Shown: one piece after another, positions 52,270-60,451 of the stretch
Position numbering within the stretch: the stretch's first letter is position 1
Layout: each line of letters opens with the position of its first letter
Assembly (NCBI RefSeq): GCF_003207815.1
Contig: NZ_NKTX01000002.1
Span: 1 to 64,000, forward strand
DNA: 64,000 nucleotides
Source: Komagataeibacter oboediens
Lineage (GTDB): Bacteria > Pseudomonadota > Alphaproteobacteria > Acetobacterales > Acetobacteraceae
Direction: 5' to 3'
Position numbers and translations under genes: made by a program
Notes under the pieces: generated by a model
What the model saw: only the letters and a program-made list of their open reading frames with translations
The model's database searches: none
What the model was told of the DNA's origin: nothing

Positions 52270-53055
52270 TCAGGCCGCGCCGCGACACAGGAAATGCGGG
52301 TTGCGGAAGCCGGGCTTGCCATAGCCCAGCACCTTGCCATCGGGCGTGGTGATGGACCCGCCAGCGGCTTCGACAACAGCCTGCGGTGCGGCGGTATCCC
52401 ATTCCATGGTGGTGCCAAGGCGGGGATAGAGGTCGGCCACGCCTTCGGCCACGCGGATGAATTTGGCCGCCGAGCCGATATTGCCCAGATGCGCGATGGC
52501 CTGTCCGCCCAGGAATTCCTTCAGGCGCGGGTCATCGGCGTAATGGCGCGACGCCAGCACCGTCAGCCCCTCCGCCGGAGGTGTGCGGACATGGATGGCC
52601 TGCGTGCCACTGGCGTCGATGCGGAAGGCCCCGCGTCCCGCGCCTGCGCCATAAAGCTGGTGATAGGCCGGAAGTGCGACGGCCCCCAGCACCGGCCGCC
52701 CATCGCGCACAAGGCCGATATTGACGGTGAAATCGTCCCGCCCGGCCGCGAATTCCCGCGTGCCATCCAGCGGGTCCACCAGCCAGAACTCGCGCCCGGT
52801 ATCTGTCATGATGCCGGCTGCGACCTCCTCCTCCGCCACGACGGGAATGGCGGGGGCATGGGTACGCAGGCCCGCAAGGATATGCTTTTCCGCCGCGTGG
52901 TCGGCCTCGGTCACGGGGGAACTGTCGGTCTTGACCTTGGTTGCGAACCCGCGCGCGCGGATGGTGCGGATCAGGTCGGCGGCTTCACTGGCAAGGCGCA
53001 GGGCCAGATCCAGAAGGAATCCGTCCTCATATGCTGGCATGGATGGCGTATTCAT
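52270..53055 (-). CDS. cysQ: 3'(2'),5'-bisphosphate nucleotidase CysQ
   Basis: A 261-residue magnesium-dependent phosphatase of the inositol monophosphatase superfamily. Metal ligands are in KTDSSPVTEADHAAE, VVAEEE and WLVDPLDGTREFAAG, and the C-terminal motif EWDTAAPQAVVEAAGG is present. CysQ hydrolyses PAP from sulfate assimilation, although inositol phosphate is an alternative substrate for the superfamily. It begins a minus-strand run with the Sua5 gene nine bases behind, and is divergent from pepA across 143 bases. Confidence 0.92.
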   Translation of the reverse strand: MNTPSMPAYEDGFLLDLALRLASEAADLIRTIRARGFATKVKTDSSPVTEADHAAEKHILAGLRTHAPAIPVVAEEEVAAGIMTDTGREFWLVDPLDGTREFAAGRDDFTVNIGLVRDGRPVLGAVALPAYHQLYGAGAGRGAFRIDASGTQAIHVRTPPAEGLTVLASRHYADDPRLKEFLGGQAIAHLGNIGSAAKFIRVAEGVADLYPRLGTTMEWDTAAPQAVVEAAGGSITTPDGKVLGYGKPGFRNPHFLCRGAA

Positions 53056-53198
53056 GCTGTTCGCATTAGCTTACTCACGGCGCGCCGTCATGTCCTTATC
53101 GGTGCCGATGGCCGCGGACAGGGTGGTGTCGGTCCGGGGCGCGGCGTGCTGGTGCAGGAATTTATCCTGTCTGCCCAACACCTTCGAAGCGGAGCACC

Positions 53199-54677
53199 GT
53201 GATCCATATGCTCGATATCGCCTTTTCCGACGCAAGCCTGCCCGCCAGTGGCACCATTGCCATCCTTGCCGTATCCGGCGGGGCGCCCGCGGGTGCCCTT
53301 GCTACGCTGGACGCCGCGGTGGGCGGCGCGCTGACCCGGGCTGCGAAAGCCACAGGATTCGGCTTCGACGCCGCGAAAACCTGTGTCGTGCTGGCGCCCG
53401 GGGCGGGATATGACCGCGTGATCCTGGTGGGGCTGGGTGCCGTGGACGCGCTGGATGGCACCGTGGCAGAACAGGCCGGTGTGGCGGCCGCCCGCGCCCT
53501 GTCCGATGCGGGTACGTCCGGCGTGGTCGTGGCCGATGGCATCGCCCCCGACCTGACCGCCCATGTGGCGCTGGGTGTCGTGCTGGGCAGCTACCGTTTC
53601 GATTCGTACCGTACCCAGCCGCGCAAGGGCGATGCGGGCCCGCTGACAGCCGTGACCGTGGCCTGCGCCGATCCTGCCGCGGCACAGGCGGCATGGCAGC
53701 CGCTTTCGGCGGTGGCGCGCGGGGTGTTCCTGTGCCGTGACCTTGTATCCGAACCCGCGAACATGCTGCGCCCGCCGGAGTTCGAACAGCGCATTCTCGC
53801 CCTGCGTGACCTTGGGGTGGAAGTGGAGGTGCTGGACCGCGACGCCATGCACAAGCTGGGGTTTGGCGCCCTGCTGGGGGTGGCGCAGGGCAGTGACGCG
53901 CCGCCGCGCACGGTCATCATGCGCTGGAATGGCGGCACGGACGGGACCGCGCCGGTGGCCTTCGTCGGGAAGGGCGTGACCTTTGATTCGGGCGGCATCT
54001 CGATCAAGCCGGCGGCCGGCATGGATGAAATGAAAACCGACATGGCGGGAGCCGCCGCAGTGGTCGGCACCATGGCGGCACTTGCGGGCCGCAAGGCGAA
54101 GGTGAACGCCGTCGGTGTCGTGGGGCTGGTGGAAAACATGCTGTCGGGCAATGCGCAGCGTCCGGGCGACGTGGTGCGCACGGCAGCGGGCCAGACGGTC
54201 GAAGTGCTGAACACCGATGCCGAAGGCCGTCTCGTGCTGGCGGACGTGCTATGGTACACGCAGGACCGCTTCAAGCCGCGCATCATGGTCAACCTTGCCA
54301 CCCTGACCGGGGCGATCGTGGTCAGCCTGGGTGTCGAGCGCGCGGGCCTGTTCTCCAACAATGACGGCCTGGCAGGCCATCTGGCGACCACGGGGGAACA
54401 GACGGGCGAGAAGCTGTGGCGCATGCCCATGGACGCCAGCTACCTTGAACTGCTGCGTTCGGACATTGCTGACCTCAAGAACATCGGCGGGCGTCCCGGC
54501 GGGTCGATCACGGCGGCCAAGTTCCTTGAATGCTTTGTGAACGACGTGCCGTGGGCGCATCTGGACATCGCGGGCACGGCGTTTACGTCCAAGGCGACGT
54601 CGCATGCGCCCCGGGGGGCGACCGGCTTTGGCGTGCGCCTGCTCGATCGCATGGTCGGCACGTATTACGAAGGGTAA
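53199..54677 (+). CDS. pepA: leucyl aminopeptidase (M17)
   Basis: A 492-residue cytoplasmic, two-metal aminopeptidase of the hexameric M17 family. The C-terminal catalytic domain shows VGKGVTFDSGGISIKPA, DMAGAAAVVG, NTDAEGRLVLADVL and LTGAIVVSLG with the expected Lys, Asp, Glu and Arg active-site residues. The start is either GTG 53199, four bases after GGAG, or ATG 53208. E. coli PepA also binds DNA and represses carAB, and a carAB operon is present in this window, but no DNA-binding role is shown here. A small hairpin (CCTGCC/GGCAGG, 54680-54697) precedes holC. Confidence 0.96.
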   Translation: MIHMLDIAFSDASLPASGTIAILAVSGGAPAGALATLDAAVGGALTRAAKATGFGFDAAKTCVVLAPGAGYDRVILVGLGAVDALDGTVAEQAGVAAARALSDAGTSGVVVADGIAPDLTAHVALGVVLGSYRFDSYRTQPRKGDAGPLTAVTVACADPAAAQAAWQPLSAVARGVFLCRDLVSEPANMLRPPEFEQRILALRDLGVEVEVLDRDAMHKLGFGALLGVAQGSDAPPRTVIMRWNGGTDGTAPVAFVGKGVTFDSGGISIKPAAGMDEMKTDMAGAAAVVGTMAALAGRKAKVNAVGVVGLVENMLSGNAQRPGDVVRTAAGQTVEVLNTDAEGRLVLADVLWYTQDRFKPRIMVNLATLTGAIVVSLGVERAGLFSNNDGLAGHLATTGEQTGEKLWRMPMDASYLELLRSDIADLKNIGGRPGGSITAAKFLECFVNDVPWAHLDIAGTAFTSKATSHAPRGATGFGVRLLDRMVGTYYEG

Positions 54678-54719
54678 TGCCTGCCCCGCGCGGCAGGCCG
54701 GATCGGAACAGGGAACTCC

Positions 54720-55166
54720 ATGGCGCAGATCGGCTTCTATCACCTGACGCGTTCACCGGCGCTGGCGGTCCTGCCCGCGCTGCTGGGCCGGACGCTTGCG
54801 GCGGGAAAGCGGGCGGTGGTCCGCTGCGCCACGGCAGAACGGGTGCAGGAGCTTGATGACGGGCTGTGGCGGTCGACCGACCCGCTGTGGCTTCCCCATG
54901 GCACACAGGCCATGGGGCATGGGCCATGGCAGCCGATCTGGCTGACGGATGGTCAGGACATGCCCAACGGTGCGACCTTCGCCTTCCTGCTTGACGGGGT
55001 GGAAGTTGCCGACCTGTCCCCTTTCGAACGGGTGTTCGACCTGTTTGATGGCCATGATGAGGCCGCCGTCGCCAGTGCGCGCAGACGCTGGGTGGCATGG
55101 CGTGATGGTGGTCATGACCTGAGCTACTGGCAACAGCAGCCCAGAGGCTGGGCGCGTCGTAAATAG
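54720..55166 (+). CDS. holC: DNA polymerase III chi subunit
   Basis: A 148-residue chi subunit linking the clamp loader to single-strand binding protein. It has IGFYHLTRSPALAVLPALLGRTL, LWLPHGTQAMGHGPWQPIWL, FAFLLDGVEV and FERVFDLFDGHDEAAV. The match is through overall pattern, since the family is poorly conserved. It lies 42 bases after pepA, its usual neighbour. A CCCCGC-GCGGGG hairpin follows near 55175. Confidence 0.92.
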   Translation: MAQIGFYHLTRSPALAVLPALLGRTLAAGKRAVVRCATAERVQELDDGLWRSTDPLWLPHGTQAMGHGPWQPIWLTDGQDMPNGATFAFLLDGVEVADLSPFERVFDLFDGHDEAAVASARRRWVAWRDGGHDLSYWQQQPRGWARRK

Positions 55167-55216
55167 CCGCAGGCCCCGCTGCGGGGTGGCGGCATGGACG
55201 AAAGGCAGGTTGCGTA

Positions 55217-56068
55217 ATGAAGACGGTTACTTTCCCCAATGAAACCACGGTGCCCGCGCTGGGCATGGGCACATGGAACATGGGGGACAGCGACAGCCGC
55301 CGCGCGGATGAGATAAAGAGCATTCACGCAGGTCTCGACGCGGGGATCCGCGTGGTGGACACGGCGGAAATGTATGGCTCCGGCCGTTCCGAAAAACTGG
55401 TGGGCGAGGCGATAAGGGGACGGCGCGACGACGTGTTCCTTGTCAGCAAGGTCGTGCCCTCCAACGCATCGCGTACGGGCGTGCGCCGGGCGTGTGAAGC
55501 ATCACTCAAACGGCTGGGCACCGATTTCCTTGACCTTTACCTGCTGCACTGGCCCGGCAGCGTGCCGCTGGAGGAAACGCTGGCGGGATTCAGTGACCTG
55601 ATTGATGCGGGCCTGATCCGGAGCTGGGGCGTATCCAACTTCGATGCTGATGGCATGATGGAGGTCGAAAGCACACCGGCCAGCACGCCGTGCGCCGCAA
55701 ACCAGGTGCTGTACAGCCTTGATTACCGTGGCGTGGAATTCGACCTGCTGCAGCGTGACCGTGATGCAGGCGTCGTGACCATGGCCTATTCCCCGCTGGG
55801 GCAGGGGGGTGACCTGCTGCGCGCGCCGGTGCTCAGGCGCATAGCAAAGCGGCACAGCACGTCCCTCGGGCCGGCCACGACGGCGCAGATTGCGCTGGCA
55901 TGGGTGCTGCGACAGGAAAACGTGCTGGCCATTCCCAAGGCGGGCAGCCCGCGTCACCAGCATGAAAACTTCGCAGCAACCGAGATCACCTTGACGCGCG
56001 ATGATCTGGCGGAGATTGATGAAGCCATAGCGCCGCCGCGCCGCAAGGAGCCGCTGGCCATGATCTGA
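55217..56068 (+). CDS. aldo/keto reductase
   Basis: A 283-residue NADPH-dependent oxidoreductase of the AKR superfamily. The catalytic tetrad is visible: Asp and Tyr in VVDTAEMYGSG, Lys in FLVSKVV, His in LYLLHWPG. The NADPH phosphate site is AIPKAGSPRHQHEN. Closely related enzymes reduce small aldehydes and methylglyoxal or 2,5-diketogluconate; the substrate is open. Its stop is followed by a hairpin, CGCCCGG-CCTT-CCGGGCG (56071-56088), without a T run, then by the membrane complex genes. Confidence 0.92.
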   Translation: MKTVTFPNETTVPALGMGTWNMGDSDSRRADEIKSIHAGLDAGIRVVDTAEMYGSGRSEKLVGEAIRGRRDDVFLVSKVVPSNASRTGVRRACEASLKRLGTDFLDLYLLHWPGSVPLEETLAGFSDLIDAGLIRSWGVSNFDADGMMEVESTPASTPCAANQVLYSLDYRGVEFDLLQRDRDAGVVTMAYSPLGQGGDLLRAPVLRRIAKRHSTSLGPATTAQIALAWVLRQENVLAIPKAGSPRHQHENFAATEITLTRDDLAEIDEAIAPPRRKEPLAMI

Positions 56069-56070
56069 CC

Positions 56071-56088
56071 CGCCCGGCCTTCCGGGCG
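56071..56088. terminator. short GC-rich hairpin after the aldo/keto reductase gene
   Basis: CGCCCGG (56071-56077) pairs exactly with CCGGGCG (56082-56088) around CCTT. With no T run it would be a weak or Rho-assisted transcript end between the reductase and the hydrogenase-like operon. Confidence 0.4.
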
Positions 56089-56126
56089 CAAGCGGGAGGG
56101 CTGTCATCATTCCTGTCATCCTTGTC

Positions 56127-57863
56127 GTGACCGTGCTGCTGCTAGCGGTGGCCAGCGTGCCGCCAGCCTGTGGTTTACGGCAGATGGCCACGATGGTGCC
56201 TGTCCTGCGCTGCGGGTGGGTGGCGCTGTGCATCATGGCCATCCTGTCCTGCCTCGGGCTGGAATTGCCGGGCGGCATTGCGCCATGGCCCGGTTTTTCA
56301 GGTGACGTGCATGATGTTGCCCTGCTGGTGCCGCTGGGCATTGTCGGGGTGGCGGCGTCCGGCGCGCGCGGTGCTGCGGCCTGCGCGGGGGCGGCACTTG
56401 CCGTGATCGGCGGGCCACCCCTGTCCTGCGTGGGGGCGGGATGGATCCTGATCGCACGCAGGGATGGCCCGCACGATGATATGGCGCGGCAGGCGCCGGA
56501 CCTGATTGCCCTGCTGCTCATGGCGGCGGTGCTGCTGTTTCCGCGTCCGGCGGGCTGGCTGCTGCCCGGGCTGTGCTGGGTTGCCACGCGGGGGCTGCTG
56601 GGCCTGTCCTTTTCGCTGCGCGTGTCGCCGCGTGGCCTGCGTCCCTTCCATATGGCGGATATTGCCGCGATGGTCGCGGCCATGGCGCTGTGGCGGCATT
56701 TGCCTGCTGGCGGCATGGTGGGGGACATGCGGTGGGGTGGCGTGCTGATCGTCGCCGGCTGCCTGCTGTACATGACGGCTTCGTGGCGGGCGCTGTGTGC
56801 GGGGGACGGGCGCAGGGTCATGACGGGACTGATGGGGGGCACGGGGGCGCTGGTGATCGTGCTGGCGGGGCTGGGGCTGCTGGCCCGTGCCGATGACCTG
56901 CCCGCCATGGCCGTCTGCGCCAGCCGTACGTTCATGCTGGTGGCTGGCATGCTGCTGACATGGATGTTCATGGCGCGTGCGATGGATGTGATGGAACGCG
57001 AGGCCGGTGCCCTGATATTGACCCGTCTGGGTGGTCTGGGTGTGCTGATGCCGCGCCTGTCGGCCCTGTTTTCCATCGGGCTGCTGGCGGAAAGCGGACT
57101 GCCGCCGCTGCTGGGTTTCTCCATAATCTGGATGCTGCTGCGCCTGCTGGCGGCCATGCCGCGTGGCGGGGGGCTGGGCGGGGACCTGCCGTTGCTGCTC
57201 GCACTGCTGGCACTAGGGATCGGGTGGGCGGTGCGCATGCTGGCGCTTGTGCGCATCGTGGCGGTCATGCTGTGCGGCAGGCCACGCACGCCGCGCGGGG
57301 CGGGTGCTGCTGATCCGTCGGGGCGGGACATGGCGGCCATCGTGCTGGCGGCCCTGCCGGTGCTGTGCGTGTCCGTCTGGCCGGGATACTGGCTGGGGCT
57401 TCTGGCGGGCGCAGGGACGGCAGGGGCCGGGGACAATGTCGCGCTGGCGTCGCCCGACGGGGCGGCGGTGCTGCATCCCGCGCGGCTGTGCCTGCTGGTG
57501 GCTGTGGTGGGGGGTGTGGTCATGGTGGTGCGGCGCATGGCCTGCCCCACGCCCGCCCGTCAGGTCGCGGGGTGGCAGCAGGGTGCGCCCCCCGTGCCGC
57601 CGTGGATGGTCTTTGGCGACCCGCTGACGCAGGTGGGGCCGGGCAATTCCGTGCGTATGCTGCTGGATATGGTGGGAACGGTCGTGGTGCGCAGGCGGCT
57701 CATGCGCGATTACGTGCGCCTGCGGCGGCGTGGCGCGCGGGTATGGCCCCTGCTGGCGCAATATGTGGGCGACATGCGCCAGGGTGGCATGACGGTGTCC
57801 GCGCCGGTGATGATGGTCATGGCGTGCGTGGCGGCACTCATATTCATTGCATGGCATGGATAG
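56127..57863 (+). CDS. hydrogenase-4 component B-like (HyfB/NuoL-type) membrane subunit
   Basis: A 578-residue, very hydrophobic protein with about 14-16 membrane helices and a cytosolic C-terminal part (NSVRMLLDMVGTVVVRRRLM). It is the antiporter-type subunit of a complex of the Hyf/Hyc/complex I family, judged mainly by gene context and by GLLAESGLPPLLGFSIIWMLLR and the ASWRALCAGDGRRVMTG helix. It is shorter than E. coli HyfB (672) and lacks a clear K-x-A-x-x-P-x-H-x-W-L-P motif, so its proton-pumping ability is uncertain. GTG 56127 is the first canonical start, but GGGAGGG at 56094-56100 points to an ATC/ATT codon at 56106/56109 in the same frame. Confidence 0.78.
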   Translation: MTVLLLAVASVPPACGLRQMATMVPVLRCGWVALCIMAILSCLGLELPGGIAPWPGFSGDVHDVALLVPLGIVGVAASGARGAAACAGAALAVIGGPPLSCVGAGWILIARRDGPHDDMARQAPDLIALLLMAAVLLFPRPAGWLLPGLCWVATRGLLGLSFSLRVSPRGLRPFHMADIAAMVAAMALWRHLPAGGMVGDMRWGGVLIVAGCLLYMTASWRALCAGDGRRVMTGLMGGTGALVIVLAGLGLLARADDLPAMAVCASRTFMLVAGMLLTWMFMARAMDVMEREAGALILTRLGGLGVLMPRLSALFSIGLLAESGLPPLLGFSIIWMLLRLLAAMPRGGGLGGDLPLLLALLALGIGWAVRMLALVRIVAVMLCGRPRTPRGAGAADPSGRDMAAIVLAALPVLCVSVWPGYWLGLLAGAGTAGAGDNVALASPDGAAVLHPARLCLLVAVVGGVVMVVRRMACPTPARQVAGWQQGAPPVPPWMVFGDPLTQVGPGNSVRMLLDMVGTVVVRRRLMRDYVRLRRRGARVWPLLAQYVGDMRQGGMTVSAPVMMVMACVAALIFIAWHG

Positions 57864-58836
57864 CGGCATGATGACGTCATTCATGCTGGCCGCGCGGATG
57901 CAGGCCCTCCTGCTTGCGGGCTGTCATATGGCGCTGGTCCTGCTGGGCGCGCCGGTATGGATCGGCCTGCTGCGCTGGATGGCGGCGGTGATGGAAGGGG
58001 AACGCCGCCTGCCGGACCCGACCGCGCACTGGCGCGTGCTGCTGCATGCATGGCGGCAGGTGGGCGTGCGGTCGGCTGCGGGCGCGCAGGTGACGGCGGT
58101 TGCCCCATGGCTGGCGCTGGCGGCGGGCATGGGGGCGACGCTACTGGTGCCGTCCTTTTCCATCGGCATGCCCGGGGGGGACCTGTCGGATGTGCTGATT
58201 ATCGGCGGATTGCTGGAAATGGCCTTTCTTGCGCTGGTGGTGGCGGCCCTTGCGCCGGGGCTGGCGCGACCGGGGCATGCGGGGCTGCGGGCCGTGGCGG
58301 GGGGGATCATGATCCAGCCGGTCATGCTGCTGGCCTGCACGGTGCTGGGCATGTGCCTGCCTGATGGCACGCTGGCGGGACTGGTGCGGCAGGCGCATGT
58401 GGCGGACATGAACCTTGTGCGCGTGCCGCTGGCGCTGGTTGCCGGTGCGCTGGTGCTGGGGGCGGTCGGGGAGGGGGACGGAACGACATCAAGGCTGTTT
58501 TCGGCCATGCTGGAGGACCTTGCCGGCCCCGATCGCGCCGTGGCCCAGTATGCGCGCGACCTGCTGGCGGTAGTGTGGATGATGCTGGCGCGTGACCTGA
58601 TCTGGCCTGAAGGAATTGCGGAGCCCGACATCCTGCCCCGTTCGGGGGTGCTGGTGCCCATGCTGGTGGCGGTCGCGCTGTGGGTGGCGCATATGCTGCT
58701 GGCCTGCGGGTGTGTTGCGGCGATACGGGTTTTCGTGGTGTCGGGGCAGCGGCATGCGGGCTGGCGGGGCGGTCTTGCGCTGTTATGCGCCATCATGGCC
58801 GGGGTGCTGCTGTTTGCCGGGCGGGGGATGGGCTGA
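57856..58836 (+). CDS. HyfC/NuoH-like membrane subunit
   Basis: A 326-residue protein with about eight membrane helices, in the position of HyfC/HycD (NuoH) in related operons. MAFLALVVAALAPGLARPG and the segment MLEDLAGPDRAVAQYARDLL, which replaces the usual E-x4-E-Y-S-G region, support the relationship. It should join the membrane arm to the peripheral arm near the quinone-type site. The start is ATG 57856 (8-base overlap with the gene before) or 57868. The next gene begins two bases after its stop. Confidence 0.78.
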   Translation: MDSGMMTSFMLAARMQALLLAGCHMALVLLGAPVWIGLLRWMAAVMEGERRLPDPTAHWRVLLHAWRQVGVRSAAGAQVTAVAPWLALAAGMGATLLVPSFSIGMPGGDLSDVLIIGGLLEMAFLALVVAALAPGLARPGHAGLRAVAGGIMIQPVMLLACTVLGMCLPDGTLAGLVRQAHVADMNLVRVPLALVAGALVLGAVGEGDGTTSRLFSAMLEDLAGPDRAVAQYARDLLAVVWMMLARDLIWPEGIAEPDILPRSGVLVPMLVAVALWVAHMLLACGCVAAIRVFVVSGQRHAGWRGGLALLCAIMAGVLLFAGRGMG

Positions 58837-58838
58837 GC

Positions 58839-59384
58839 ATGCTTGTACTGCTTTTGGGGGTGCTGGTCATTCTCTCGCTCTCGACGTCGGGGGAGCGGGG
58901 CGGCGGTCCGGTCTGGCATGCGGTGTGCACGGCGGCATGCGTGTGCCTGTCGCGCTGGGTGCAGGGGCGGGTCGGGCTGGCCTGCGTCATGGCCGTGGGG
59001 CTTGCAGCCCTGTTCGGGCTGCTGGGCGTGCAGATGCTGCATATTCCCGCGGCCCGGCGCGAACGTAGCGGCCTGCGGCTTGCCGGTGGTCTGGCCTGTG
59101 TCGCGGTGCTGACACAGGTCATCATGCAGGGATCGCAGGACGGCATGACGGCGCGCCTTATGGGCATGACGGGTCTGGCCGCCATCCTGTGTGGTGCATG
59201 GAGCGCGTGTATCGCGCGCGGCCCGGTCGCGTTGTGCGCGGGGCTGGCCTGTGGGCTGGACGGCGTCATGCTGCTGGCGGCACGCACGGATGACCTGCTG
59301 GTCATGGGGGAGGTGATTGTCGCGGCGATCGGGCTGAATGTCCTGCTGGCCGCGGCGCCGCGCGTGCATGGAGGGGGGGAATGA
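58839..59384 (+). CDS. HyfE-like (hydrogenase-4 component E) membrane subunit
   Basis: A 181-residue protein of about six membrane helices, beginning LVLLLGVLVILSLSTSG, with VGLAALFGLLGVQMLHIPAARRE in the middle. Size and place correspond to HyfE (NuoK-like fused) of hydrogenase-4 complexes. ATG 58839 is two bases after the previous stop. Its last four bases overlap the next gene (ATGA). Confidence 0.72.
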   Translation: MLVLLLGVLVILSLSTSGERGGGPVWHAVCTAACVCLSRWVQGRVGLACVMAVGLAALFGLLGVQMLHIPAARRERSGLRLAGGLACVAVLTQVIMQGSQDGMTARLMGMTGLAAILCGAWSACIARGPVALCAGLACGLDGVMLLAARTDDLLVMGEVIVAAIGLNVLLAAAPRVHGGGE

Positions 59385-60451
59385 TGTCGCTTTCCCTTTA
59401 TGCCAGCCTGCTGGGCGGCTGGCTGGCGCTGGCATTGACCGCCCTGCTGGCGACCGGAGCGACACAGGCGTTGCGCGTGCTTCTGGCGGTGCTGTTTCTG
59501 GTGCTGTGCGGCGTGGCTGGTGGTCTGTCGGGCGATGTGGCGGGGTGCATGATGGAAACGGCGCCCGCGCTGGCATTATGCGTGTGGGTTTTCGGGGCGC
59601 GGCACGAACCGGGCAACGCATCGCGCGGGGCGGCCGTGTTGCCTTTTTTCCTGTCGGGCATTGCCGCCCTTGCCATCGCTTTCGGGCGGTGTGACCTGCT
59701 TGGGCTGTTTCTGGGCTGCGGGCTTGTGGCCCGTCTGGCGCTGGCGATTGGCCCGCGGGGGCTGGAACAGGACGGCTGGCAGGTTCTGCGCATGGAACTG
59801 TGCGGGTTGCTGATGGCGCAGGGGGGCCTGTTCGTGTTGCAGGCGGGATGGGGGCACATGCAGGATCAGGCCGGGGCGATCCTGCTGGTGGGCGGGCTGC
59901 TGCTGGCCTGTGCCATCATGGGTCGGCCGGGGCAGGCCGGGCCGGGATGGAATATGGAAATTCTGGCCGTTCTGCCGGTCGTGGCGCGGGCGGGGGGGAT
60001 GTGGCCGGTCCTGCTGCCTGTCCTGACCTTCATGGGATGTGTGTGCCTGTCATGGGTGGTCCTGTCACGTCGGGAACGCATCTCTGGCGGGGGGTACTGG
60101 GCTGGTTGGGCCGTGCTGGCTGCGGGCCTGCCGGATGGCGGCATGGGGGGGCTACCACTGGCTGCCTGCCTGCTGGTCATGGCCTGCATGCCGTTATCGG
60201 ATGCTCTGCCGGAGGGATACATGACGTGGCCGCCCTTCCTGCCCGGCATGGCGGCGGGGCTCGTGCTGGTCGGGGAAATGGGCACCATGGCCCCCGTGGC
60301 GTTTGCAGCCGGTGCCAGCCTGTGGCCGATGCTGGCGGCGCGTGGTCGGGCAGGCCATGGCGGGCGGCCATGGGTACAGGCGACGTTATTGCTGGTGATC
60401 GGGTGCGCGGTGCTTGCCACTGTTGCGTACCGGGTGGGGAGGGGATCATGA
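59381..60451 (+). CDS. HyfF/NuoN-like membrane subunit (short)
   Basis: A 356-residue hydrophobic protein of about 10-11 helices, in the place of HyfF, a second antiporter-like subunit. E. coli HyfF is 526 residues, so this one is considerably shorter. The helix-breaking antiporter motifs are not evident. Similarity is therefore weak and the call rests partly on gene order. The gene overlaps both neighbours by four bases (59381-59384 and 60448-60451), showing tight translational coupling. Confidence 0.68.
   Translation: MMSLSLYASLLGGWLALALTALLATGATQALRVLLAVLFLVLCGVAGGLSGDVAGCMMETAPALALCVWVFGARHEPGNASRGAAVLPFFLSGIAALAIAFGRCDLLGLFLGCGLVARLALAIGPRGLEQDGWQVLRMELCGLLMAQGGLFVLQAGWGHMQDQAGAILLVGGLLLACAIMGRPGQAGPGWNMEILAVLPVVARAGGMWPVLLPVLTFMGCVCLSWVVLSRRERISGGGYWAGWAVLAAGLPDGGMGGLPLAACLLVMACMPLSDALPEGYMTWPPFLPGMAAGLVLVGEMGTMAPVAFAAGASLWPMLAARGRAGHGGRPWVQATLLLVIGCAVLATVAYRVGRGS

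Noticed and set aside
53199-54677. PepA acting as DNA-binding repressor of carAB as in E. coli
   Set aside because: Known for E. coli PepA, but nothing in this sequence shows a PepA or ArgR site near carA; the HTH on CarA is a better local candidate.
59800-60447. A long open frame running into the large-subunit gene from far upstream
   Set aside because: It is a frame shadow of the preceding HyfF-like gene; the peptide is Gly/Ala/Arg-rich without family similarity, and ATG 60448 overlaps the preceding stop in the ATGA pattern used throughout this group.
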